Assembly: GCA_027487315.1 (NCBI GenBank)
Contig: JAIYDW010000183.1
Location: 1 to 48,047 of the forward strand
Direction of reading: 5' to 3'
Source of the DNA: Verrucomicrobiaceae bacterium
Lineage (GTDB): Bacteria > Verrucomicrobiota > Verrucomicrobiia > Verrucomicrobiales > Verrucomicrobiaceae
DNA: 48,047 nt
Both the position numbers and the translations under genes were made by a program. Positions 16,148-24,805 of this stretch are shown in pieces. The notes beneath the pieces were generated by a model. The model saw nothing but the letters and a program-made list of their open reading frames with translations. It searched no databases and had not been told where the DNA came from. How positions within the stretch are numbered: position 1 is the first letter of the stretch; the number at the start of each line of letters is the position of its first letter.

Positions 16148-18967
16148 CTACCTCGACCTGAAGATCTCACTCATCAAACACTCAACAATGAGCGTTTGCA
16201 GTCCAAGCCCCTCCTTATTCACCCGGTTGTGAATCTCATCGATCACCAGGTCATCTGCGATCTCCATCTGACGACCCGTCGTGTAAGCCAGGCACTGTCG
16301 AATCAAATGCCGAACAAAAGGATCTTCCCGCGTGGTAAGTATCACTTCCTTAAAGCTGGCAAAGTCCTTGTAGGTTTCGCCTGAAGGCAACTCGCCCGAC
16401 GCATCAATCTTGGGCGCCGTTGGTTTCGTCTCTACCGGCACATCCGCCTTGCCCTCTTTCCCCTTCGCTTGATCCGTTTTCTTGGGCTCCTTGGACTTGT
16501 CCCCTTTCGTCTTAGCCTGTTCCAAGCTCTTGGACCCAACCGGCTTGTCTTCTTTGGCATTCTTCTGGTCAGAGCTATTCGCAGGAGTCGATTTCGCCTT
16601 ACCTGGGGCTTCCTCTTTATTCTCTTTCGGCGTCTGCCCCTTCGACTTCTTACCTGCCTCGGTCGCCTTCTCATCCTTCGGCTTTTCTGGTGTGACCTTC
16701 TTCACCTCACGCGTCGGGGCTTTCTTTGGCCCGGGATAACTGCTCCGCCAGCGACCAATCGCATCAAAGGTCTCCAGGCTGAATCCAAGCGGGTCAATCT
16801 TCCGATGACACTCGGCACACGCTGGATCTGCCCGGTGTTTGGCCAGTCGCTCCCGAATGGTCGTCGCCCCGGTGACATCCGTGTCTATCGCTGGCACCAC
16901 ATCAGGTGGCGGCGGTGGTGGAATACCCAAAATGTTCTCACTCACCCACACCCCCCGCGTCACAGGCGATGTCTCCACTCCGTTCGCACTGACCGTCAAC
17001 ACACCCGCCATCCCCAAAAGACCGCCACGTCGCAAACGGTCCTTCAAACTGACCTTCTGAAATCCATCCGCTAACTTCAACGTCTTCTGCTCAGGAAGTT
17101 CATAAAGCATCGCCAGTTTTTTATCCACAAAGGTGTAATCGCTGTCAAGGAACTGAGCCACCGAGCCATTGCTCTCCATCAAATGCCGGAAAAACAAACG
17201 CGCCTCCGCCTTCATAGACGTCGGCAAATCCTCAGCATAATACGCCCGGTTCGTCTCGCGCGGCGGCGGCATGCCGCCGAGATCACGTAAGTTCAGCCAA
17301 CTGTCGAGAAACCCGTCAATGAACCCACTAACACGCTTTTCCGCGATCATCCGCTTCACCTGCTTCCTCAATTCCGCATCCTCGGTGAGCTTCCCACTCT
17401 TCGCCGCTTCCAGCAAAATCTCATCCGGTGGCGTCGCCCAAAGCGCATAGGAAAGACGCGAGGCAAGATCATACGGCTTCAGTGCCTTCTCCCCCTCTTC
17501 GGTGATCTCACTGAGATAAAGGAACGACGGCGAGCACAGGATCAACTTCAACGCATCAAGCGCAGCCTGACGCGGAGTCGCCTTTTCAGCGATACGTCTT
17601 TCATACAGCGCTTTGATCGGCTTCCGATCCTCCTCTACCAGCGGTCGCCGATAAGCCTTCTCTGCAAAGGCACTTAGCTGCTCAATCGCACGCTCCGCCT
17701 TAAACCCCTCTTTCCCAAACACCGCCACTTCCTCAGCACTGCCCCCCGCTTCCGCAATCGGGCCATGTATCTTGACCTCACTGATGCGGATATGCGGCAA
17801 CTTGCCTTCCCTCAGAATGTGCGCCCGTCCCACACCCGAACTTCCCACGTCCCCCTTGAACTCATTCTTGTAAACCTTGTTAATGGTCACCACCGCCGCC
17901 CGGGATTCATAAGGCCCATTTGGGAATATGAACCGGGGAGTCTGCCCCGCCTCCAACCAGACGCGAAAAGTCTTCCGCGTGGGCTTGTCATCCGGCAACG
18001 TCGCACTGGCCAGCAACGGCTCAATCGACTGCGGATAATGAATGTGTCCCTTCGTGATGTCACCCGGCACCAATCCAAGAATAAAAGGTTCCGAAAAATC
18101 GATGCCAAAGATCTTCGGGTCATAATGCGTGTCGCGATGCATCGCTTGCGCCTCCACTTCAATGTCGTAAAGCCCGGAAACCGGCACGCCCTCTAGAAAG
18201 TCCTCAATGTGTCCGTAACCGCCTTGTCGCGTGTCGGAGTTTGGCTGCTCGTAGATGTTGAGATACCGATAGTTGAAGGCCGACTTGTGCGACCCCTGCA
18301 GTTCCTCATACTGCACAAAGTGACCATTAAAGCGCCAATCCTTCGGCTCCATCGCGGGCTTTCCAAGGCGAGTCTCGATCAGGCGATTCGCCGATTGAAA
18401 ATACTGGTCCACCAAAAATCCTGAAGTCACCAGCGACTTGCCAATCGTGTCAATATGCCCGCTCGTCTTCTCCTTCGGAAAATCCGCCGTTAGTCCCAGC
18501 GTATCCACTCGGCGACCAAACAGCACCGCAATCGTATTCTCATACTCCCGGCTGGAAAGTCGCCGCATCACCGTGCGCCCACCCGTGCTCTGTAACTGCG
18601 CATGCGCCGCCACCGTCCCATCACGCAAAGCACGAATCATCCCCAGACGTTCATCATCCGTCGGCTGATCCGCCTTTTTTGGCGGCATCTCCTTGAGCGT
18701 CAACTGATCAATGATATCCCTCGCATCGATCAACTCCGGAACGGACTTCAAAGGAAGCGCAAACTTCTCAAACTCCCGGTCCCCCTTCTGCACATCCGCA
18801 TCGTGACACTCCAGGCAGTACTTGCCCAAAAACTGCTGCACCAGTTTCGGCCCCTCATCAGCGGCCAAAGCAGAGCCGATCAGAAAATGAAACCCAGTCG
18901 CGAAGAACCCCCAGACAAAGCACTGTTTCCTTCTGGGTCTCGCTCGGGTGAAAAACGAAGTCGCCAT
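16148..18967 (-). CDS. DUF1587/DUF1592/DUF1588/DUF1585 cytochrome-like protein with Lys-rich insert
   Basis: After a signal sequence, the protein opens with a CxxCH haem-binding motif, YCLECHDADVQKGD (C51/C54/H55). It continues with the PVC-type modules: DLASRLSYALWATPPDEIL matches DUF1592 and RRGGLLGMAGVLTVSANG with CAECHRKIDPLGFSLETFD matches DUF1588, with a second CxxCH. IDASGELPSG leads into the C-terminal DUF1585 region. These proteins are common in Planctomycetes and Verrucomicrobiota and are suspected periplasmic c-type cytochromes linked to DUF1552 partners; their reaction is unknown. Between the second haem motif and DUF1585 is a ~110-residue Lys/Glu/Thr/Pro insert (nt ~16410-16735). 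ATG 18967 overlaps the upstream stop codon by one base (TGATG), so translation is probably coupled. Confidence 0.9.
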   Translation of the reverse strand: MATSFFTRARPRRKQCFVWGFFATGFHFLIGSALAADEGPKLVQQFLGKYCLECHDADVQKGDREFEKFALPLKSVPELIDARDIIDQLTLKEMPPKKADQPTDDERLGMIRALRDGTVAAHAQLQSTGGRTVMRRLSSREYENTIAVLFGRRVDTLGLTADFPKEKTSGHIDTIGKSLVTSGFLVDQYFQSANRLIETRLGKPAMEPKDWRFNGHFVQYEELQGSHKSAFNYRYLNIYEQPNSDTRQGGYGHIEDFLEGVPVSGLYDIEVEAQAMHRDTHYDPKIFGIDFSEPFILGLVPGDITKGHIHYPQSIEPLLASATLPDDKPTRKTFRVWLEAGQTPRFIFPNGPYESRAAVVTINKVYKNEFKGDVGSSGVGRAHILREGKLPHIRISEVKIHGPIAEAGGSAEEVAVFGKEGFKAERAIEQLSAFAEKAYRRPLVEEDRKPIKALYERRIAEKATPRQAALDALKLILCSPSFLYLSEITEEGEKALKPYDLASRLSYALWATPPDEILLEAAKSGKLTEDAELRKQVKRMIAEKRVSGFIDGFLDSWLNLRDLGGMPPPRETNRAYYAEDLPTSMKAEARLFFRHLMESNGSVAQFLDSDYTFVDKKLAMLYELPEQKTLKLADGFQKVSLKDRLRRGGLLGMAGVLTVSANGVETSPVTRGVWVSENILGIPPPPPPDVVPAIDTDVTGATTIRERLAKHRADPACAECHRKIDPLGFSLETFDAIGRWRSSYPGPKKAPTREVKKVTPEKPKDEKATEAGKKSKGQTPKENKEEAPGKAKSTPANSSDQKNAKEDKPVGSKSLEQAKTKGDKSKEPKKTDQAKGKEGKADVPVETKPTAPKIDASGELPSGETYKDFASFKEVILTTREDPFVRHLIRQCLAYTTGRQMEIADDLVIDEIHNRVNKEGLGLQTLIVECLMSEIFRSR

Positions 18968-20238
18968 CACGCAAAACAACCCGTGCTGCTACCAAACGAA
19001 TCCGTCTCCACTCCCATCTTCTGCGCTATATCCACGAACAGATTGCACAAGGGCACCTTCTTGATTCCCTCACGCGGCACCTCACGAAACTCCCCGTGCT
19101 TGTAACCGCCACCTGCCAGAAGAATCGGCAAATCAGAATTCTTGTGCACGTTCCCATCCCCCATCCCACTCCCAAAAAGCACCGTGGTCGAGTCCAGCAG
19201 CGTGCGCTCGCCATCACTGATCTTCGCCAACCGGGCCACAAACTTCCCGAAATGCTCGATCTGGTATTTCTCTAGCGTTACGAGGTCGGCAATCGCCTCC
19301 GGATCGTTTCCATGGTGAGACAGGCCATGCCAGTCTTTCTTAATGCCAAGATGCTGCGGCATGAAATCCCCACCGATCTCCAAAGTCGCAATCCTAGTGC
19401 TGTCCGACAGCAAAGCCAGCGCGATCATTTCATACAGCATCGGCAAATCTTCCACCGCATTGCGGTTCGCTGGTTTTCCGAAAGGCGCCTTCGGCTTCGC
19501 CTGATTCGTCCAGCGCTGCCGCAGTTCCAACCGCTTTTCCACATCCCGCACCGAAGTGAGGTATTCGTCTAACTTGTCTTTGTCCTCCTGGTTCACCTGC
19601 TTCGAAAGCCGATTGGCCTCCTCCAGCACCGAATCCAAAATGGACGCCTGCACCTGATTCTCCTGCGCACGACGCACCTGCCGCTCCTTCGAATCCGTGA
19701 CAAAAAGCTTCTCAAACAACTCCGCCGGATTCGTCACCGGCGGAACCCGCACGCCAGACTTTGTCCACGCAATCTGGCACCCCCCATGAATTCCCCCTTC
19801 CGAACCCACAGTAAGCGACGGAAAACGCGTCTGAAAACCCACCTCATCCGCCAGATATTGATCAATCGTCACGTTGCCATCAGGCCGGTTCTGCGCCTCC
19901 GAATTCAAAACCCCGGAAAGGAACGAGTGCACCGCAAAGTGCCCTCCCTTCACTCCGTGATCCAATCCCCGATACACCGTCATCTGGTCGCGAACGTCCC
20001 ACAGTGGCTCCAAAAGCGCCGTTTTCTCATAGTCCCGACCCGTTTTTGTCGGAAAAAGCTGCTTCGTCTGATAACCCAGCAAATTACCGATCGCCACAAA
20101 CCGCCGCGCCCCCACGCCTGCTCCTTTTGCAGCTTGCACCGCTGAGTTGCCTCCAACCGACTTCGCCATCAGCGAAGACATGCCCGGCAGAGCAAAGGCG
20201 GTTCCAAGAGAAGTAACGAGAAAATGGCGGCGGTTCAT
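18967..20238 (-). CDS. DUF1552 protein with Tat-type signal
   Basis: The N-terminus NRRHFLVTSLGTAFALPGM has the twin-arginine RRxFL pattern, so export in a folded state is likely. The protein (~423 aa) contains the family-typical VYRGLDHGVKGGHFAVHSFLSGV, SIDQYLA-like VTIDQYLADEVG, LPMLYEMIALALLSDSTRIATLEIGGDF and FGSGMGDGNVHKNSDLPILLAGGG. DUF1552 proteins are almost always encoded next to DUF1592 cytochrome-like proteins in PVC bacteria, as here; their biochemical role is unknown, although their fold resembles sulfatase/alkaline-phosphatase relatives (DUF1501-like). The ATG at 20238 is chosen so that the Tat motif follows at once. It is the first gene of a two-gene operon and faces the sulfatase at 20373 divergently. 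Confidence 0.9.
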   Translation of the reverse strand: MNRRHFLVTSLGTAFALPGMSSLMAKSVGGNSAVQAAKGAGVGARRFVAIGNLLGYQTKQLFPTKTGRDYEKTALLEPLWDVRDQMTVYRGLDHGVKGGHFAVHSFLSGVLNSEAQNRPDGNVTIDQYLADEVGFQTRFPSLTVGSEGGIHGGCQIAWTKSGVRVPPVTNPAELFEKLFVTDSKERQVRRAQENQVQASILDSVLEEANRLSKQVNQEDKDKLDEYLTSVRDVEKRLELRQRWTNQAKPKAPFGKPANRNAVEDLPMLYEMIALALLSDSTRIATLEIGGDFMPQHLGIKKDWHGLSHHGNDPEAIADLVTLEKYQIEHFGKFVARLAKISDGERTLLDSTTVLFGSGMGDGNVHKNSDLPILLAGGGYKHGEFREVPREGIKKVPLCNLFVDIAQKMGVETDSFGSSTGCFA

Positions 20239-20372
20239 AAGAAAGTTCACAGAGACTAACGAATCTGGAACCCCCGCTGTTTCAGGTTAAATGACGGCAA
20301 AAGTGCATTCCAAATAGCCCTCTGTGCAGACCCTTTGAAAACGTCTGCCATCACCAACGTTTCCACACCCCC

Positions 20373-21776
20373 ATGAAATGCCTTCTTCGTTTGCTCATCT
20401 GCACCCTCTCAGGATTTTTGAGCGCTGCTGAACAACCCAACATCGTCGTTTTCATCTCCGATGATCATAGCCAGTTCGACTCGCAGGCATACGGCTCCAC
20501 AGAAGTGCGCACGCCAAACATGGCCAAACTCGCGGAAGACGGCCTGAAATTCACCCACGCTTTTGTCGCCTCGCCATCCTGTGGCCCCAGCCGCACCGCG
20601 ATGCTCACCGGTCTCTGGTCAGCCCGAAATGGAGCCGAAGCCAATCATAAGGCCAAGCGTCCCGAGGTCCCCTCTCTGCCCTCCGTTCTTCGTGACATCG
20701 GTTACGAGGTCGTTGTCATCGGCAAGGTCGCCCATGGCAATTGGGCCCAATTCTATGACTTCGATGCCGTCATTGGCCCACCTGTCGGCATCTCCGACAC
20801 CACCGACGTCGCCAACTTCCTCTACCAGCGCACCTCCAAAAAACCCCTTTGCCTTTTTGTTGGCACCCGCCATCCACACGTTCCTTGGAGCGAAGCCCCA
20901 ACCTACGATCCTGCCCATGTCCAAATTCCCCCCACTCATGTGGATACCGCCGCCACCCGTGCAGAAAGGGCGAAATACCTCACCGATATCACCCATTCCG
21001 ACACGCTTCTCGGCGAGGTACGGACACTCGCTCACGAAAAAATCTCAGGTGACACTCTCTTCATCTACACCGCAGACCACGGCAGCCAGTGGCCCTTTGC
21101 CAAATGGACCCTCTACGACGCCGGCATCCGCACCCCCCTCCTCATCACTTGGCCCGGTACGCTGAAGCCCTCCACTTCCACCGACGCCATGGTCTGCTGG
21201 CCCGATCTGCTGCCAACTTTCATCGAACTCGGCGGCGGCAAGGTACCCGATGGTATCGATGGCCAATCCTTTGCCGGAATCCTTCGCGGCACCACAACCA
21301 AGCATCGCGACCATATCTTCGCCACCCATAGCGGTGATGGCGACTTCAATGTCTACCCTGTTCGCTCCGTCCGCACCCGCGACTGGAAATACATCCGCAA
21401 TCTCCACCCCGAGTTCCAACATCACTCACACATCTCTCGCTCCACCGGCCCCAGCGGACTCGCCTATTGGCAAACTTGGCTCTCCGCCGCCGAAAACAAT
21501 CCATCCGCAGCGGCGACGGTGAAGCGTTTCAGCACCCGTCCCGCCGAAGAACTCTACGACCTCGCTGCTGACCCCAATGAACTCAATAACCTCGCCGCCG
21601 ACCCGAAACACGCCGACCGCCGTGCCAAAATGAGCGGCGACCTGGATGGGTGGATGCAACAACAAGGCGACACCCAAACCGTCTTCGGCACGCCCCTCCT
21701 CCAAGGTGAACCCGTCACGCTGATCAACAAAGAAGAAGGCAAAAAAGCCAAGGCAAAAGCGACCAAACAACCATGA
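20373..21776 (+). CDS. Exported sulfatase, heparan N-sulfatase-like (CGPSR)
   Basis: The 467-aa protein has a signal peptide, then NIVVFISDDHSQFDSQAYGSTEVRTPN and the formylglycine motif C70-G-P-S-R in SCGPSRTAMLTGLW. VIGKVAHGN and FIYTADHGSQWPFAKWTLYDAG follow, with the second set of metal ligands. The DHGSQxPFxKxxLYDxG run is typical of sulfatases resembling N-sulfoglucosamine sulfohydrolase. The C-terminus is again Lys-rich (EEGKKAKAKATKQP). The stop codon overlaps the next sulfatase start (ATGA), so the two are translated together. An N-sulfated or O-sulfated glycan substrate is inferred, not shown. Confidence 0.93.
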   Translation: MKCLLRLLICTLSGFLSAAEQPNIVVFISDDHSQFDSQAYGSTEVRTPNMAKLAEDGLKFTHAFVASPSCGPSRTAMLTGLWSARNGAEANHKAKRPEVPSLPSVLRDIGYEVVVIGKVAHGNWAQFYDFDAVIGPPVGISDTTDVANFLYQRTSKKPLCLFVGTRHPHVPWSEAPTYDPAHVQIPPTHVDTAATRAERAKYLTDITHSDTLLGEVRTLAHEKISGDTLFIYTADHGSQWPFAKWTLYDAGIRTPLLITWPGTLKPSTSTDAMVCWPDLLPTFIELGGGKVPDGIDGQSFAGILRGTTTKHRDHIFATHSGDGDFNVYPVRSVRTRDWKYIRNLHPEFQHHSHISRSTGPSGLAYWQTWLSAAENNPSAAATVKRFSTRPAEELYDLAADPNELNNLAADPKHADRRAKMSGDLDGWMQQQGDTQTVFGTPLLQGEPVTLINKEEGKKAKAKATKQP

Positions 21777-23209
21777 AATTCGCCTTCCTCCTTTCCTTAA
21801 CCTTCACAATCCTCCTCGGTTCATCCGTTGCCGCCGAGTCCAGACCGAACTTCATGATCATCATCGCCGATGATCTCTGCTTGCGCGACCTTGGATACGA
21901 AGGCAGTCCCGATGTCAAAACACCGAATCTCGACAAATTGCGCGCCGAGTCCATGCACCTGCGCGGCATGTTCAACCCGGCAACCTCTTGCTCGCCCACA
22001 CGACACGCACTCTACACCGGTCTCTACCCCATCCGCAGCGGCGCCTATCCAAACCACACGCGAGTCTATGACGGCACCAAAAGCCTCTTCACCCATTTGA
22101 AGGGCGCTGGTTATCGCGTTGCCCTGCAAAACAAATCTCATGTCGGTCCGGCCGCCTCTTTTCCTTATGAGCACATCGAAGGTGCCGACGATCTTTCCGA
22201 GACCACTTCCTTCGTCACTCGCAAGGCCGATCAACCGTGGTTCATCGTCTTCGCCTCCAATGATCCGCATAGCCCATGGTCCCGCGGCCCCTCCTACGAT
22301 CCCGCCAAGATCACGGTGCCTTCCTACTTGCACGACAACTCCATCACCCGTGAAGCCCTCGCCACCTACTTCGGTGAAATCAGCAAACTCGACGAACAAG
22401 TCGGCGCACTCTTGAAAATGCTCGATGACACCAAGCAATCGCAAAACACCATGGTCCTATTCGTCAGCGAGCAAGGCAGCAGTTTCCCTTACGGCGGAAA
22501 ATGGAGCGTCTATGACAACGGCATCCACTCCTCAGCGATTCTGCGCTGGCCCGGCAATGTAAAACCAGGCGCCACCTCAACCGCACTCATGCAATACGTC
22601 GACGTCCCACCGACCTTCCTCGCCGCCGCTGGAATTGACCCCACCAAAATCGATGTCGGCTGCCCTGACGCAAACGGAGCCACCGGCTTTGATGGCCGCA
22701 GTTTCCTGCCCGTTCTCCTTGGGGAGTCGAACACCCTCCGCGATCACGTCTTCGCCCAACACACCACCGTCGGCACAAATGGCGCCATCGGCCCCTATCC
22801 TATCCGGGCCGTGCGCGACACCCGCTATAAGCTCATCCGCAATCTCGCCCCCGAACTCACTTACACCATCGGCGGCCTCCACAAAGGTCAGCCCATCGAA
22901 TCCTGGCAAGCCGACGCAAAAAGCAACCCCTCGCTAGCTGCCCGCGTCATTCACCTCTTCAATCGCCCAGCCGAGGAACTCTACGACCTTGAATCCGACC
23001 CCTTCGAAACAAAGAACCTCGCCTCCGATCCCGCCATGGCGCAGATCAAAACTCGCCTCCAGCATCAACTCGATGCCTGGATGCTTCAACAAAACGACAA
23101 TGGCCTCGCAACCGAAAATCTCGCCAACACCCGCCAAGGCAAAAGCGACGAAGGTGGGCTAAAAGGAAAGAAAAAGGGCGAAGCTAGAAAAAAGCTAAAG
23201 GCTGAGTAA
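21773..23209 (+). CDS. Exported sulfatase, heparan N-sulfatase-like (CSPTR)
   Basis: The start overlaps the preceding sulfatase stop by 4 bp. The 478-aa protein has a signal peptide (FAFLLSLTFTILLGSSVAA), ADDLCLRDLGYEG as the first metal motif, and formylglycine motif C73-S-P-T-R in SCSPTRHALYTGLYP. The second metal motif reads FVSEQGSSFPYGGKW, so the usual Asp-Asn/His pair is Glu-Gln. In the preceding gene the corresponding motif is ADHG. The C-terminal tail is Lys-rich (KGKKKGEARKKLKAE). The pair likely acts on related but not identical sulfated substrates outside the cytoplasm. Confidence 0.92.
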   Translation: MKFAFLLSLTFTILLGSSVAAESRPNFMIIIADDLCLRDLGYEGSPDVKTPNLDKLRAESMHLRGMFNPATSCSPTRHALYTGLYPIRSGAYPNHTRVYDGTKSLFTHLKGAGYRVALQNKSHVGPAASFPYEHIEGADDLSETTSFVTRKADQPWFIVFASNDPHSPWSRGPSYDPAKITVPSYLHDNSITREALATYFGEISKLDEQVGALLKMLDDTKQSQNTMVLFVSEQGSSFPYGGKWSVYDNGIHSSAILRWPGNVKPGATSTALMQYVDVPPTFLAAAGIDPTKIDVGCPDANGATGFDGRSFLPVLLGESNTLRDHVFAQHTTVGTNGAIGPYPIRAVRDTRYKLIRNLAPELTYTIGGLHKGQPIESWQADAKSNPSLAARVIHLFNRPAEELYDLESDPFETKNLASDPAMAQIKTRLQHQLDAWMLQQNDNGLATENLANTRQGKSDEGGLKGKKKGEARKKLKAE

Positions 23210-23263
23210 CCCCATTTCACATAAGCCTTGAAATCAACCTCTCAATCTCACGTTCCCGCACAC

Positions 23264-24700
23264 ATGAAACACCTGCATTTTCTCTCTCTGTTCCTCTGCG
23301 CCCTCGGTGGTTTCACCCATGCCGCCGATGCCGCCAAACCCAACGTCCTCTTCATTGCCATCGATGATCTCAATCATTGGGTCGGCCACTTCGGGCGCAA
23401 CAAGCAAACAAAGACACCCAACATCGACCGTCTAGCTGCAATGGGCGTCAGTTTCACCAACGCACAATGTGCGGCACCCGTCTGCAATCCATCCCGCGCC
23501 GCCCTTCTCAGCGGCAAGCGCCCTGGCACCACAGGAATCTACGACAATAACAATCCTTTTACCAAGGTGCTCACCTCCGACCAGTCCCTTGTCATGCAGT
23601 TCAAAAATGCCGGCTACGACACCCTCGGCACCGGCAAACTCTGGCATGGCGGACTCGGTTGGCCGGAACAGTGGACCACCATTCAGGATGAAACCGTCAA
23701 AAAGGGTAAAGTCAGTGACCGCAGTATCGGCGGCATCGCTTTTGGACCCATCGTCGAAGGTGGAGATGAAGCCGTTTCAGACACCGGAATCGCCGACTAC
23801 GGCATCTCCGAACTCACCAAGCCCCACGACAAACCCTTCTTCCTCACCCTCGGTTTCCACAAACCCCACATGCCCTGGAACGTGCCCCAGAAATACTACG
23901 ACATGCATCCCCTGGCTGACATCCAGCTACCCCCAACCAAAGAAGGCGATCTCTCAGACATCCCCCCGATCGGCCTCAAAATGGCCAAGCCGACCGGCGA
24001 TCACGCCGCAGTTCTGGCCTCCGGTCGCTGGAAAGAAGCCGTGCAGGCCTACCTCGCCACCATCACCTACCTCGATGGCCAGATAGGCCGCGTTCTCGAT
24101 GCCTATGACAAGTCACCCCACAAGGACAATACCATCATCATTCTCTGGGGCGACCACGGCTGGCATCTCGGCGAGAAGGAACACTGGCGAAAATTCGCCC
24201 TCTGGGAGGAAGCCACTCGCGCACCCTTCATTTGGGTTGTCCCCGGTGTCACCAAACCCGGCGGCATCAGCAAAAGTCCCGTCGATTTCATGAGCGTCTA
24301 TCCAACCCTCTGCGAGCTCACCGCTTTGCCAAAACCCGCTTGGCTCGAAGGCGACAACATCAAGCCCCTACTCTCCGATCCCGCTGCCTCATGGACAGGC
24401 GTCGGCATCACCACCTTTGGCCAAAACAACCACGCCATCCGCACCGATCGCTGGCGCTACATCCGCTACGCCGACGGAACCGAAGAACTCTACGATCATA
24501 ACAACGACGAATACGAGTGGACCAACCTCGCCGCCAACCCCGAGCACACCGTTCTCAAAGGCAGCCTAGCAAAGCACTTCCCGACCAACAATGTCCCTCC
24601 CTCATCGACAGGCAAAATGAGCGACTCCGATGGCGCACAAGGCAAGGATTCCGACCCAAAGAAGATAAAGCGAAAAGCCAGGAAAGCTGCCGCCCAGTAG
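23264..24700 (+). CDS. Exported sulfatase, iduronate-2-sulfatase/choline-sulfatase-like (CNPSR)
   Basis: The start at ATG 23264 gives signal peptide HFLSLFLCALGGFTHAADA; an upstream ATG at 23228 is possible. The 478-aa protein has IAIDDLNHWVGHFGRN and the formylglycine motif C74-N-P-S-R in VCNPSRAALLSGKRPGTTG. TGKLWHGG is the lysine-histidine region, and LWGDHGWHLGEKEHWRKFALWE contains late metal and sulfate ligands. This last run is characteristic of the iduronate-2-sulfatase-like branch. The C-terminal tail is basic (SDPKKIKRKARKAAAQ). It lies 55 bp after the previous sulfatase and probably belongs to the same transcription unit. Confidence 0.93.
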   Translation: MKHLHFLSLFLCALGGFTHAADAAKPNVLFIAIDDLNHWVGHFGRNKQTKTPNIDRLAAMGVSFTNAQCAAPVCNPSRAALLSGKRPGTTGIYDNNNPFTKVLTSDQSLVMQFKNAGYDTLGTGKLWHGGLGWPEQWTTIQDETVKKGKVSDRSIGGIAFGPIVEGGDEAVSDTGIADYGISELTKPHDKPFFLTLGFHKPHMPWNVPQKYYDMHPLADIQLPPTKEGDLSDIPPIGLKMAKPTGDHAAVLASGRWKEAVQAYLATITYLDGQIGRVLDAYDKSPHKDNTIIILWGDHGWHLGEKEHWRKFALWEEATRAPFIWVVPGVTKPGGISKSPVDFMSVYPTLCELTALPKPAWLEGDNIKPLLSDPAASWTGVGITTFGQNNHAIRTDRWRYIRYADGTEELYDHNNDEYEWTNLAANPEHTVLKGSLAKHFPTNNVPPSSTGKMSDSDGAQGKDSDPKKIKRKARKAAAQ

Positions 24701-24737
24701 CAAAGCCAATCATAAGGGTGATTCCCCTCTATCGAGT

Positions 24738-24756
24738 GTGGCTATTCGATAGCCAC
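24738..24756. promoter_or_regulatory. 19-bp perfect palindrome upstream of a sulfatase gene, second copy
   Basis: Sequence identical to the copy at 14489-14507, here extended by one further pair (24737/24757) to a 9-bp stem. It ends 49 nt before the ATG at 24806. Conserved sequence plus nearly conserved spacing to two paralogous genes suggests a shared regulatory site. Confidence 0.6.
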
Positions 24757-24805
24757 ATGAGGAAGCGTAACAAAAAGAGCCTGATTCCTTTGCGATACCC
24801 TAGCC

